A stretch of 64,000 bases of DNA from Lingula anatina (lineage: Eukaryota > Brachiopoda > Lingulata > Lingulida > Lingulidae): assembly GCF_001039355.2 (NCBI RefSeq), contig NW_019775389.1:132380-196379 (forward strand), in the 5' to 3' direction. Both the position numbers and the translations under genes were made by a program. Position 1 is the first letter of the stretch. Every line of letters starts with the position of its first letter. The notes beneath the pieces were generated by a model. It was not told the DNA's origin. It saw nothing but the letters and a program-made list of their open reading frames with translations, and made no database searches. Positions 13,311-27,025 of the stretch are shown here, in pieces.

Positions 13311-16300
13311 TTGTATTTGTGAAGAAGATATGGCGGTTACATGCACCATAGACATGCTAATTGTTTTTTCCTCGTTCAAAAGAGACCTGCAAAAAATGAG
13401 CAAAAAAGTTCAGATTTTATGAAAATAAATGCCGTATAACGAGTGTGTCCTCCAGTGCTGATAGGTCTCCATTGGAACGACATGCGCAAACGATACGATG
13501 GGTCGACCAGTTGCCATGGCAACTCTCAAGTAGATGGAATTAGAGCATGTTGTATTCAATATCGTCATCCCAGACATACGTCTCTTTCAGACCAATCCCC
13601 CAAAGAGAAATGTTGGACAACTTAACACTAAACCCTCTGTGAGGAGGCCGCAGTGTCAAGAGCCTTCCTGTTTTTGTTTACAGCGTTTTATTCAGCGGTA
13701 TATTCATCCGTCTCTTCCCTGCTGAAAAAAAAACGAATTATGGCGAAAAATATCATACCGAGAAACATTATGTATTGGTGTTTTTTTCGCACATCTGTGT
13801 TAGTGCAACTTGATTCAGAGACAAACATGTGACGGAAAGCTGTCAATTCCTCTGAAACAACTACCTTGAACTTCAGTCAAAACAAGAGCTACACGTTGAA
13901 ACGGCAGGATGCATGGGTTTTGGGCAATTGAGTTTATGGAGTGTTATTGAAAAAAATCAGATATTACATGGTGTCTGCTGCGTTTTGTGGCATTGGTGAG
14001 TTTCGTAAGACCCATGTAGGCGAACAAAAGCAAGGTAATTACACCACGTTGCACAGTATCAGAACTTGGAAATAATTGCTTTGTTTTGACTAAAAATCCC
14101 CCAGATTGACACATGAGTGCTCGTGACACAAATGTGTGAAAAAGGTCACGCTTGCGGCTTCGACTGCCTGACGCAATGTTTAGAGTAAGTTTGGACTTTT
14201 TGTGTTTTGTGGTTTGCCTGAAACTAATCCAGACAGGGCTCGCTTTCAGAACAGCCTGACATCTGAATGAATTTGCTTTGTAGTATTTTCTGCCCCGATA
14301 GCTTGGAAAGAAGCAAGTATAGGCGCTTCGCCTGGGACCTATATTTCTTGGCTTCTTTTCTGTTTATATATCCACAGATGAACAATATTCTTATTGTCGC
14401 TGTGAAGGAGCAGACATCAGTTATCACGGGTTTTGGTTCATAGGCCTTGGGATTTCTGCGTTAAAAACTGCATTCAGTGGACAGTGTCGTCAAGTCACTT
14501 GTTGGACATTGCCAAGTTGCCATATTTCTTGCAGATGTTCTTGCACTGCTTTATGTGTTTCTTTGAACAGCAGGTAATGTGTTACGTGTAGATATTGTTC
14601 CACTTGTTAATATAGCAGATTATTGCATGATTTAGTCTCAGGTTTTTGACCAAGGTGTTCGTTCCGGGGTCCTCTGAAAACTATAAATGCGAGAACGTTG
14701 TCACCAAATTGGAGTATATTGTATTGTACAATTAAATGAGGCGATATTTGAATGTCTTTTATTTCCATTGCCATTTGAAAAATATATAATAGATTTACAT
14801 TTATTGGATTGTTACATTATCATGTTTAAAACTAGAATTCACTTAATTTTTTCCTTGATCAAGATCAAACAGAATAGGAGACGAATTGTTCAAGCGAATT
14901 TTTTGTTGTATAATTTTTGCCGGTACTCTACTTAAATTTGAAATCCCGATCGATGATGATGAGTACCTGGATGCGGTTTTACGTAGAAAGTCGGCCTATA
15001 CTCAAAGACAAAAAATGTACTCGAAATAATCCAGAAGTAGTTCACTTGAAGGAAAATGGGATCTTCGTTTTACAAATCACATTTGGTCACCGATTTGGGA
15101 TAGATAACTGAGATGAGCGATTGCATAGTTTTTAGATAGTTTTCAAAAGGTTTATTTCTAACATCATTTTCAGAGTGATTTCAAACATGTGTGACGATTT
15201 AACCTATAGTATGATAAGAAAATACAGCCATCAAGGGGCCCGTTATTAAAAAAGATGTTTATGGCAGTGGGACTGAGAGAGATCAAGTGAACACCTGGGC
15301 AGGATTGTGGAATCTGAGACACGCACCTGCAGGTTTACGACCACTTATGTATTCGCTAGGTGTACGGTTTGACTACCAGATACCAATTTAGCTGTTCGGG
15401 GCATTAGTTGACATCCAGGGTCCTGGACAGAAAGAGCCCAATTTCATACATTTGGTGGGCTAGCCGAATGCACTCCTCGCTGAGCTGTTAATGCCCATGC
15501 CGTCTCTCCGTGGTTTGAGAGGCATTTGTAAATGTTTAGTGCGTTGTCAGCAAAGTAATCGTACATATAACACATTTGATCGCTGTGTATCTGCATTGGT
15601 TCGTATCAAGACAATTTTAGAGGAATCATAAAGAAGAAGACACGTGATGATGTAGTTTTGCAAAGGAGTCGCGTACAAGACGAAATGCCAAACACTCTTT
15701 TCGTAATCGGAAGATAAATATGAAAGCTAGGGTTCTAACGTTTATCGTAAAATATTATTCACATACGTATACTATTGGGGAAAACCCAAGGGGTAATTCG
15801 TTTGTGTGGTCCACGACTGTCGAATGCGATAGGCAAATACTAATACTTGTCTTAATATTGATGTTCGCGATGAATTAACAAAAACCACGCCATCGATTTT
15901 TGAGCAGGAAGCTAGAAAATAGTCAATCGCAATAAATGATTCATAACAGCAATCAGCTGATGCGAGTGCGTCCTATTTTTAGAGCCAAGTGTTGGAGATG
16001 CGAAATGAGCGAAGCAGCTGGGAAAAGATAGTGGTTCTGAGAAACGGCATTTGGTTTAATTTCCCGGAGTTGTTTGGAGGCAGCCTGAAGAAAAACAAGT
16101 AGAGATATATTCATCTTTTTTGAAAGCTACCCGGAAAAAATAACATAAATGATATATGTTCTGATCTCATTCTTATTTAATGTTCACTATGTGGTTTGCT
16201 CCAACAGTTACAGGGAAGGAAGAGGTAAGCGCTCTTAGCTGATCTAGCACTGCCACGACTTTTGAGCAGGGGACATTTTTAATACTCTAACGTTATTTAA

Positions 16301-16936
16301 GGGCATAAGTGAAGTCAATGGACACGATACACCTGGTCTGCTTTGAGAAAAACCAACGTGTACAACGTAGTTTACTTTTCCCGAAACCTGAAATGTCTTA
16401 AAGTTTAAACTTGAAATGTCTAACTCCAACCTGCGGACGATATATGCTATGTAAGCCTTCCTTGTCAGTATAGATCTGTTTATGGTTGGGAGAAAAGCAC
16501 CCAGTTGGCGCACGGTGACCAGGGGCTGACAGGACACCGCCGGTGATGGAAGGTGATTAGCCCAGAATTGGCCCCGTGCCCGAATGCCATGTGCTCTCCA
16601 ACTCTGCTGTGTTTAAAGACAGATTAAACTGTCACCGACCCTGAAGTACCCGTCTTGATTGAATAATTGACCAGTGGTGGACAGTCCTTCATTGGTCATT
16701 GACCTAGGTATTTGCTGTTTCTTTGAAGTGACAAGGTGGGAATGATATGGTCATTTAAAAATAGCCGAGGTTAACTGCTCTTTTATCTTTTTGTCAACTT
16801 GGACTACGACTCATTTGCTTTTTGTTTGGACACTCTTTAACAGCAAAGGAAACGGCGGGATGGTTTGGAATTTCATTGCGCCACCTGAACATTTCTGAGG
16901 GAAGGGGATACCAGTGGCACATCAGACAAATGACGA

Positions 16937-17004
16937 TATTAGTGACGTAACATACAGTGGAAAATCAGTGACGTAACACAATAAGATATCAGTGACGTAA
17001 CACT
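16937..17004. promoter_or_regulatory. three tandem TGACGTAA (CRE/bZIP-like) sites
   Basis: The phrase tcagtgacgtaaca (first copy ttagtgacgtaaca) occurs three times with 24-26 bp spacing. TGACGTAA is a common CREB/ATF/PAR-bZIP binding core. Whether it is a working enhancer or just a small minisatellite cannot be told from sequence. Confidence 0.45.
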
Positions 17005-18597
17005 AAATGAAAAATTATTCTTAGGCTCATTCTCAATGTAAAACTGCTTGTGGCTGTATATCTTTTCCTTCAAAGAAAAAAGTAGAGACAGTCCAGCCCC
17101 TGCCCTAACTTTTCCTGTAAAAAAATGAAAATATTTTTCCGGAACGCCAGCTTTGTCGAAAAGCTGTGCATGGTATTAATGTTTAAGGTAAAACTTTCAC
17201 TATATATTTATTTACAATGCTTTATTTGTTACAAAATTGAACCTTTACTTGCATCGATATACCCCTATGTTTTTATAACAAAGGTAACACGACCGCCAGT
17301 TGACTTGTAGAATCTACAAACCTTTTTGTGAACCATAGTGGAGTCACTCTCATTACAATAGGGCTAACTGTATTATAACCTAAAAATATTTTTGATCTAG
17401 GTCATATCAGGTAAGCTTGTGAGGTGCCATCAAGGCATTGTTCTCCAGGGTTCATGACGCGTGCAACACGATGTGCTTTATAAACACTGCCATGTTATGG
17501 TCCACCTCACATCTACGGCGTCCTGATTTGATACAGGCTATAGCTTGAACATGGCGACAAAGAGTCGTCGGCGTTTTGTGTGGCGTTCTGGTTAACTTAT
17601 GGTGCCTCTTTAAAACGTTCACCAATTTTTAGGAGGGGTTCACTGTTGGTAAGACGAAGACGAGTTTAATGTAATAAGAAATGAGACCTGTAAAGCATGT
17701 AGCTTGGATGCTTACCCGACGTATTACAAATGTCCAAAAAAACACTTCTAAATGGCTGTTTTGCTAATTTCTACGTTGCATATATTTTGTTAGGGACTGA
17801 GTATAGTTATTGTGATAACAGATGACTTCAAACGACAACAATGCCGAACTTTTTTCAGAACATTTATCGAAGGCGACGGTACACTTGAAACTGAAATACG
17901 ATGTAAACAATTAGATAAATAGAGTTAACCTGTTGTGTAGAATCCCCCCATACAAAGTATCACCAGACCGATAATGCGAGTTAAATTAGGTCATTAGAGA
18001 GAAAAAAAAGATGAAAAGGGTTTTTAATGTATTTTAATTTAACGATCCTACACGTAGGGAATTGTGTAAGAAGTTGGATAGAACACTTAATTAAGTCAAG
18101 AGTGAATGCGTCCGAAAAGGAATTTGTCAGTTAGGAATCGTCGCTGAGCAATTTGACGAGGCTCTCGCGTGCGAGGGATGCGCGGTGAATGAATGGTAAG
18201 GTGTCACTGTGACTCTTGTAATACTTTCTCGTGAAAGGCGACAATGGTCATTGTGCTCGCGGGTTTTGTTCTTAAACCTGTGGCGATTTCAAGAAGTCCA
18301 GTTGCGATCATGTAGGCAAGGGTGCACCTCTCTGATAACGTTTAAACCTGTGGCGTGCCAAAGTGGTTTGGGCTGTGCAACAAAGCAAGAGGTGCGATTT
18401 CGGCACATTAGCTATTGTTTTTTTAGGCGTATTTCCTTTACTTGTTCCTCAAATGATGAGGCTGCAGCTCAAATCGTCGAACGGCCAGCGTATTGTAAAT
18501 ACATGTACTGGAAAATTTTCCGTTCGTTTTATCTAACAAAAAATGAAGACCAAATTGTGAATCTGTTAAACTAAATATTTTCATTTTCTTTTTGCAG

Positions 18598-18718
18598 CAA
18601 ACGGTAAATGAGCCTTGAATTCAAGTAACTGAAAGAAGAAAAAAAACAGAGAAAGGAGAAAAGAAAAGAGTGGAGGTGGAAAATCGAAGTCAGCTTCATG
18701 ATTTCGTGACCGTCAAAA
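18598..18718 (+). other. candidate non-coding leader exon
   Basis: A pyrimidine-rich tract ending ttttctttttgcag (AG at 18596-18597) is followed by 121 bases, extremely purine-rich in the middle, and then AAAA|GTAAGT (GT at 18719). Both splice sites are good and the spacing is exon-like. All reading frames contain stops, so it would be 5' UTR. It is on the strand of gene A and 10 kb upstream; the connection is inference. Confidence 0.3.
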
Positions 18719-20755
18719 GTAAGTTAATCTAAAATGTTCTATTAGTTTGAATCCCGATAACTTCACATGGGTTTTTAAGCTATATGCCAGACTTTGTAAT
18801 TGCAAAACATATTGTCAAACTATCGAGAATCATTTCACTAAAGGTGTTGATACAATGTTTCGGATACTTTGCTGTTAGTATAAGTGAACCCACAGTTCAA
18901 AAATGAAAAAGTTCAGACTGACATAAAACATTGAAGCATCGGAGCAGCATCGAGTTGAATCAGACAGTGTTTGACATTAGCAAGATTGAAGACGGGAATC
19001 GCGACCTCCTCTCTAGTCCGGCTTCGATACAAGTGGAATTATTCCATTATTTTGTGAAGCCTAATACTTGTTTGGGTGCTTTCATTTCCGTCTATTTGGC
19101 TTCATGACGTCAAATATCACATCATTAAAAACATCTAGTGGTTTGTCTCCGTGAAACTCTGTTTTAAAGCCTCTGTTCGTTAGGTAACCGCACTCATGCC
19201 TTTTAAAAATAGCCACGCTGTATCCCGTTATGATTTAGTTAATGAAGTGAGGTTGCATGGATAAGCAAATGTAACTAGTAGTTTCACTCCACGTCAACCT
19301 GTAATTGAACGAGAACTGTTTTATACATTCATAATCTTTGTGCAGCTCAAAGGCCACTTGTAGAAATTTCAAGTAGTTTTGTTTTGTTTTTAACTGCTTC
19401 CGTTTACCCTTGGACTCAACAAGCAGCCTAAATACAACAGAGTTCAAATTATGTGGAAGAGCCGAAGGTTAGGATTTTAATACATTAAACTATGTAATAA
19501 TGTTTGCTATAAATGTCAAATGTCTTAGAACAGGTTTCTATTTTTGGGTGTACTTTAATATTTACTGACACGTTAAAGGCTCAACGTGTCAAATTCGCAC
19601 CGTTTTGTAATTGTTATTTGTATTTATGGCTCCAAAGTACACTTCGCGTGCAAAAAGCGCAAACAGTCAAAGGAAACAAATTTATAAAAATAGGCAAGTC
19701 AAATTGTTCTGCAAAAGCCAAGCAAATGATATATAAAAGGGAAAATATTTGTGCCTCGTGTCGTTCCCTTTGCCATCTGAAAAACGGCACTGCACAAATC
19801 TCCGCAAATGTCTTTTTTTTTTCACGTTGCACATTTTCATACATCATGCCACCAGTTAACCCAGAAATCAGCCAATGAGAACACGCGTAGCTGACACACC
19901 TCTGCATTCTCTCTAGGATTTATTCCACGCATGCGCTGCTGTTGCCATAGCTTTACGTATGAAATATATGCGAATCCCAACTTCATGCTCTATATGTAAA
20001 GGGGTTACAGTTGAAATATTTATAGGGAGTTTTTTCGACATTTGCGGTTGTAGCAAGTTAGATTGCGACTCAAACACACCACTTATTTTGTCGTTAAACA
20101 TTTGGGTTGCCATACACCAGAGGTGTTATTAGATGGAGACTGACCTTGAGTTTGAACTGGGATTTAAACTTTCGCGTAACTCTAGATAAACGGGCACCTG
20201 CTCTTTCACATTATAACGCCAGCGGAACCTAAAGAGCCACAATATACACTGTATAATATAGAAAGTAACGTGATAGCCAGTGCACTTGGAAGCGATACTT
20301 TGTTTACTTCCTGTCGTGTCACACACAGTGGTCATTTGTTGTATATATAATATATATTACTTGATTTATAAAACATGTGTCAAAGGAATTTATCAAAATC
20401 TGTTTAACTGAATAATTATAATATTCATTTTCCGTGAGCATGAACATGTACACACCGTTTGTGAGAAAATGAGGCTGACATCAGCTAAGTGGTTTGACCC
20501 GAATTTGTTTATATATGCTCTCGGTGAATGACATAACATGTGAAGCACGCTGTCCGTGATATATGTGTGTCAAGGCATAGTGACGTAGCAGGAGGCAGGG
20601 CAGCAGCATTTGCATGTTGTTTATCTCATTTCTATGATTTGTGAGGGAAGTGTAACAGGCTGGAGTGATGACTAGTAACTTCGCACATTTATATATATCC
20701 AAGGTGATATATAATAAGTACATTTCAAGATTACATGTACTTGTAGCCAGGAGAG

Positions 20756-20830
20756 TGACGTCACAACTTGTTACTTACCAATCGCGCTGAAGACTATTTA
20801 AAGAATATACGGGGATATATATGCTCATCT
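20756..20830 (+). promoter_or_regulatory. candidate core promoter: CRE plus TATA-like box
   Basis: A perfect CRE (TGACGTCA, 20756-20763) lies about 32 bp upstream of ctatttaaag (about 20795-20804), so transcription would begin near 20825-20835. The downstream 500 bases are not coding; a donor-like aag|gtaaat occurs near 21390. Strand and target are guesses; gene A is the nearest + strand gene. Confidence 0.25.
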
Positions 20831-23800
20831 CTGTAGCGTGTAGTATTTTATACGCTCTACCAGCAGGTCTCGCTGGAGCTTGCGTTTTAGGTGCTTACGG
20901 GTTAGAAGTCCATTGTGTTTCTATTTTGACAACTTAGCCTGCGTTGAACGGTCAGCCAAGGGACATTAGACTAGACTATCGTGGAATTGACAGGTGGAAG
21001 ACTGACTAGAAAGAGAGAGTTTACTTATATGTATAGATAAAGACATTGGAGATAACCGCTGCCTGTGTAGTTACCAGTCTGCTGATGCTGGATTTAGGAT
21101 TTTGCAAATTTGGACTCGTAAGAAACTTCGACTTTTACTTGGACGATCTTTTACCTTGAAGATTCGCGTGAGTTGCTAGGAGTATAGTTCGGTTGAGGTT
21201 GTTGCTCTTTGCAAAGGACAGAACAATTTCCTGAATTAAAATCAATGAAATGTGCTTAAGACGATGTAAAAACAAGATAAAACAAGACAATTGAGCTAGA
21301 TGCGTGCGCTGAACATCCAAGGAAATAACTTAATGGTTTTTATGCAGAGTTGCTATTCTCACAGTATTGGGATTCGATTTAGAGACAAGGTAAATCGCTG
21401 ATCTGGCGTCTTATAGAGTTTGACTTGTTTGACTTATTAACCATTGTTACGTGGGGGAAGGCAAGGATAAATTTTCGGATGAGATTTTGGTACGTATACC
21501 CTTACAGTTTTGCAAAAGATTGAAAAGAACCAAGTTTAACAAAGATAAGGCAATGGCTTTGGTTTTTACAGATTTGATAATCAAGTACTTAAGGTTCATG
21601 AGGATGTATGTATAGTTCAATTTAAGGATACAGATGGTTATTAATACTGAGTGACGGAAAAACGCTTCCTTTCTCTTTGCTTTGCACACCGCTCGTCGGT
21701 TTTTAGTGAGAATAGTTCACGCACCGACATGCTCTCAAAGCGTTCAACACGTTAGACCTTTAAGTATCAAATAATCTGACCTCAACTGTATTTTATGTAG
21801 AGTCAGATAAAGAGTTGAACCTGGCGATCGTCACTATTTAGAGTTGTTTATATTACAAACTCGTGTCAGTGTCCTGATGCGACAGGTGTGGTGACAGAAT
21901 ATTAAATGACACGGTTGATCAGTGAGGTGACAACCTTTGGTTACAGGACACGGAGGTTCTCATCTGCTTTTGTTAAATTTAGTCAAATGTCAACGATAGG
22001 GCTATGTTGAGGTCAGGCTAAAGTTAGGGAGGCGACTAAAGTCGGCTTAAGGGAGGACAAACGGCCTTGGCGCTTTGCGTTAAGATTGTATTTCACGCCC
22101 GTTTTTACCTCATCTAGTGGCTTCTAAGCATACGTTGTATGAATACACTCTGTACTTTTGCCGTTTCTGTTCATGTACACCCAAGGTACATTCTACCCTC
22201 CGTGCGTTCATATTTATAAAAGTTCTAACATTGGACGTTGGAATTCGAAATAGTTAAACTATTTAATCAGTATGAAGATACAGTTTAAAGCCAAAGCCAA
22301 CCTCAAACATTTGGCTGCCACATTTCATATCTGCAATGAAAAAAAAGCAAACAAACATAAATGTTGATAACTTGTCAATGCCCTACAACTTAGGGCCTGC
22401 TTGACAAATCCGGTTTCACATAAATTTGCTTTCAAGTAGCTTGCGCGATATAAGATAGTTCGATATTTTATTTATTTAAGCCATCCCTTGTTTGATTAAC
22501 ATTTTCAAAAGGTGTTTACAATTTTTTGCCCGACCTTGAAACCGTTATGACCCTTTATGGTATGCAATTTGGACGGCGCTGGAGGCGAATCTGACCAGTT
22601 TCAACAATCCAAACACCCTGCTTTCTTTTGTCGAGGGCTTTCGGTTGAGAGGAGTTGCACTTCCAGCACCCAGAAATTCAGAGGTCAGTGTACTCTCCCC
22701 TCTTCCATCGGCATGTCAATCTGCTGTTTCGAACTGACCGTACAGAGAACCGGTGCCCAGTGTATTTTGAAACCCAGAGGTTTTACCCGAGACCCGTTAC
22801 AGCAAGCTTTTGACATAAACACGTCAATTGACATAAACACGGCAAACAATTGGTATGACGTAGAACGGGTTTGAGTTTCGATCCTCGATGTCAGTTTACA
22901 TAAAAGATTTAACATGGCATGTGGTCTTGTCCGAGCTGTAAACAAGTAGTGGGTTACATAACTATCAGAATTAGCGGTTTGTTATTAAATCGATCGCTCC
23001 ACATGTAGGTCATTTTCATTGAGTATATGACTTGACTTGATGGAACGAGTTTCTGTTTCTCTCAGGTATTACCAATGTGTCCAAATGTGTCTAAAATCAC
23101 GTTTCGTATTGAAAGATATCTTTGTTGGCATATTTTCATTGCTAGATATATTATCGAATAGAATACGATCGGTGTTTGTATGGCCATGGTTAACTTATGT
23201 CGGAATAAATCAAACCTATGCCAGGTCGCGTTGACATTATAGCTCAAATAATGAATTCACAGGTCGTTGCCATAGCAACATGAGTAATGTGATTTCAGGC
23301 ACCCTTTGGTCAGTTCCGAATGTCAGTAGTCATGACCAGAATCGTGTCCATTTTAAGATAATTGGATTGTTGTAAGTGATGAGAAAGAGAATGAAAAGAA
23401 TGAAGAATTTTTATTGATCTTTTTTTCTTTATATAAGGCCTATATGACACATCAATTATGCAACACAAATTTAGAAGACTTGGGAAGACAAAATAGAAAG
23501 ACAAGACGCGGTCCTTGCTATTAATTGCGACGTGCTACTGAAAAGATACCCGTTACATTACAAAAAATGCCAAAAGCAGTATTTGACTTTACTATTTTTC
23601 AACTATCTTTAAAAGTCCATAAACCATTTCAACTAAGAATAAAAGTACAAACCAGCATTTATCATTAAAACGGTGATATTTGTATAAGGGTAGGCATTTA
23701 AGGAGGACAAAGCAAAACGTCATCCAATTGATACAATTAAAACCTCTATTGAATATACATCGGTTTATAATTGAAGTACAAAAACAGCTTCTTGGAATTT

Positions 23801-26800
23801 CATTCATATTTGGCATGTGCTCTGTGTGGTAAATTTAATTCTCATGGTCGTCAGGGATAGGGGGCATAGGGGTGCTGGTGGCATAAAAACACTTTTTGTC
23901 GGTGCAAAACAAAAATGATAAGATAAAAAATCGCGTGGTTAAAGTAAGTGTCATGTAGATTCAACATACGCTATCAAAATCTATGCCGTGTGGAACATTG
24001 ATGCACATGCACCAACGCACGTTGGATTTTCACATTTATTTTATGGGTGTGTGCTGTCACGACCATCTTATGGAGAAGCGACTTCAGGATTTTACTAATA
24101 AAAACAGGACGCTTTAGCCTTATAATTTAAATTATTTCATGTTTCAGCGTGCATTAATTCTTTATAGTAACCACAAGTTTAGGTAAAATAACACAGGGTG
24201 ATGATGGTCTTAAGTCCGAGCTCATTCCGCCGCTAAGCAATATGCGACCTTGAAATCGCCAGTTTTGAAGAAATTACATCACTTACGAGCGGAAAGCGCT
24301 GGCAATTACTCGCTGAATGTTTCAGAAGGGAGAACGCGTTATTGATCACTCCTCAAATGCATTGCAAATATCCTTGTAGATTTTCTCATAATTTCATCCG
24401 GAGCTTGTATTGACCTGGATGCTGAGAAGTTATTTTTATTCTCATTCCTCAGAAACCGCTCAACAACCGCGGCCTCTATCAGCGCGCACCTGTGTCGCCA
24501 GGTGGCAGCACTGTTGATTGGATCGTTACACACCTTTCACTGTTTCTCTCCACCGCTGTTCGATATTTGTTTGAAAAGAGAATTTGTTGGGATAGTCTTA
24601 ACTTGTACTTAAAGGTCTGTTTACACGAGACAAGGACAATAATGACCAGGGACGCTGTAAAGCTGAAAAAACAAGAGATTGTCCCTTGTTCTACAATACG
24701 GGTCATACCCAGTGTCTATTTACCCGAGCTCTCCATGCCAAGGGTAGAATCATACGAGCCCGGCGCCCGGGGCTCAGTGTGTACTTGTGGAAAATAAAGT
24801 CACTATCTTGGGAGATCATTGCACTTGTCGCTCCCCGAGGTGAGCTTGTTTACTTGGGCGCCCGCATTCAGTCATGAGACCCCTGCCTGTCACACGCGAT
24901 TTCCCGGCTGTTTATTTCAACTTGTGCAACAGCGGTGGCGATGGCCCATTTTGATATGCAGAAAAGAAGTCATGGTGGTGGTTTCAACGACTGTTTGAGG
25001 TCACTCATTTTTCAGTGGGCATGTTTGCAGTTGTCACTAAAGATGTATTGCCGTTATGCGATGTGAATCTCTGCTCTTTAAGACTTAATAATCCATTACT
25101 AATACGATCAAGGCATGTACATTGTATTAGGCCTCATGGACGTCATTGGCGTCCTTTCTTGTTTGCTCTGACAGGTTTTACAGTTACAACACAGTTCAAT
25201 AATTCAGATATTTAAAATCGAGCGTAGTTTGCGAGTCATTCAGTTCGTTGCAAGATGTTTATTCATTTACTGATGTCTGCAAAAGCGGGTTTTTATGGAG
25301 TCAGATTTTATTTGTCATATAACAACAACACGAAAAGGACAAAATGAAAACGCGAGTTCTGCAGTGCGGCATGTGAAGGCCTACCCTGAGTTGGTGTACA
25401 TTTGCACTTTTCGTTAAACGGCTTCACATTTTATTACTGCATTTAACACTTTCGAAATATTTTGTGGTTAAAACACCAGTTTTTCGTGATAATGTCAATC
25501 TTGGTGTTGGTGAAATTCTTGTGGTTGAAAGCGTGCATATGAAGTACCCGGTACAGAACTGCGGTTGGAGTTCAAAAACCTGTTCTTTGTTACTTTTGAG
25601 CACCTTGGCAAAACACAAGTCGCTCTTCTGTTCTAATTCCACACAACATATTTGCCTCTTCCTGTTAAATGTTACGTATATACCATGAATATAGTGGCAT
25701 TTCAGATACACAGGCAATTCAAACCCGGCCCGGAAGACAAGGAATTCTCTCCAAGGAATTTATCCATTCCCCCAATTTTTTTTACACTGGATTCTATTAA
25801 TACATAGTTGCCTTCCAAATAATTCGGGCAGTCTTTCGTTAATATAGGTTAACAAACTCCAGCCTGTATCAGACATCCGATGCCCTATGCTTTATCTTGA
25901 TAGCCGAATGTCTTGCGTGGGCAATACGTATAGAATAGTGGATCCTTAGAAATATAACACTGGTGTCACAAGATTCTGTTTTTTCTTATCATAGCACAGT
26001 GTGTTTGTCATATTTGTCAATAAGAAGTAGAGCGGGACACATTGAGGTCAGGGTCGCTGTTGTCATCTTGTTGCCCCAGTAGAGTGTTTACCCCTGCCGT
26101 ACGTAGACGTCCAGATGTCCGTGGGGGTTAGAGCTGGGCGCAAAGGCTCGTAGCGGCCCGCTTGAAAAGGTTGACGTCAAACGTAGAGTAGATGGTATAA
26201 AAGAGACAGGCTTGTCAGAGATTCTAATGCAATTTTAGGTAACTCTGCGTGACTGTTTCATAACGCAACTAACGCATTTGAGAATACACACAGTCCGAGC
26301 TGAAGCTGAAGCCATAGCTGTATACAGTACGTATCATAATACACCACGTATGCTATGCTTTTTGTGCAGTTCATGATGGTACGTTGAGAAAGGCAATCTG
26401 TGATGTTGACGTGCCATATCTGTTGCAAATTTATAAGGTATCTCCTAGGGTTGAACAACCTGGTTATTATACACAGTGAGGCAAAAGAAACAGGCGTGAT
26501 AGGGGAATGCACGTTCAAAGATACGAGGGGGGGGGGAGAGAACACAAACCTACATTGTACATAGCATCGCTAATAACTCAGTCTTGTACTGTAATGTTGG
26601 AGTTATAGACAAATTCTTAGCAGATTGTAGTTCGTGTCAAATACGGTGACCAGCATATGAGTCATCGCGTTTAACGGCCAATGTTTAATTAGCTCACGAA
26701 CGGGCTTCAACGCCTGCGTAGTTCTTGGCGTTCTTGCAACTATGTTACGTTTAAGCCATATTGATTGGGTGTGTTACGCAAGAATTTTTCCATTAACTCG

Positions 26801-26956
26801 TTTTAGTTACACCTGTGAGTTGCAGCTAATCGTATAGCTAAGGTAATAGACATTGTGTATTAGTATATGTTTTCATGGTTGCCGTCACGTACCACTTGTT
26901 TAATGTTATAATTAAATTAAGAGATATTTTGCCATCATCTTAATGACGTCATTTTG

Positions 26957-26963
26957 TTAGAAT

Positions 26964-27006
<43 letters not shown>

Positions 27007-27025
27007 TTTGTTTGTTTATTTATTT
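26957..27025. repeat. (TTTA)n microsatellite
   Basis: About 16 tetranucleotide units of ATTT with two TTTG variants near the end. Confidence 0.95.

Larger units (their letters stand above)
5783..18597. other. long stretch without a supported gene
   Basis: No exon with domain signal and paired splice sites was found. Open frames are short, AT-driven or inside simple repeats. Contents noted separately: a GA-rich tract (8690-8880), a 20-bp repeat (11377-11452), GT and CA tracts (11690-11745, 13229-13310) and a TGACGTAA triplicate (16937-17004). It may be the first intron of a leader exon at 5782. Confidence 0.45.

Noticed and set aside
12940-13422. 160-codon open frame on the plus strand
   Set aside because: Its middle is a CA microsatellite (His/Thr-rich), and the rest resembles nothing known.
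18209-18574. 121-codon open frame
   Set aside because: No domain, and it ends just before the candidate leader exon acceptor; likely chance in intron.
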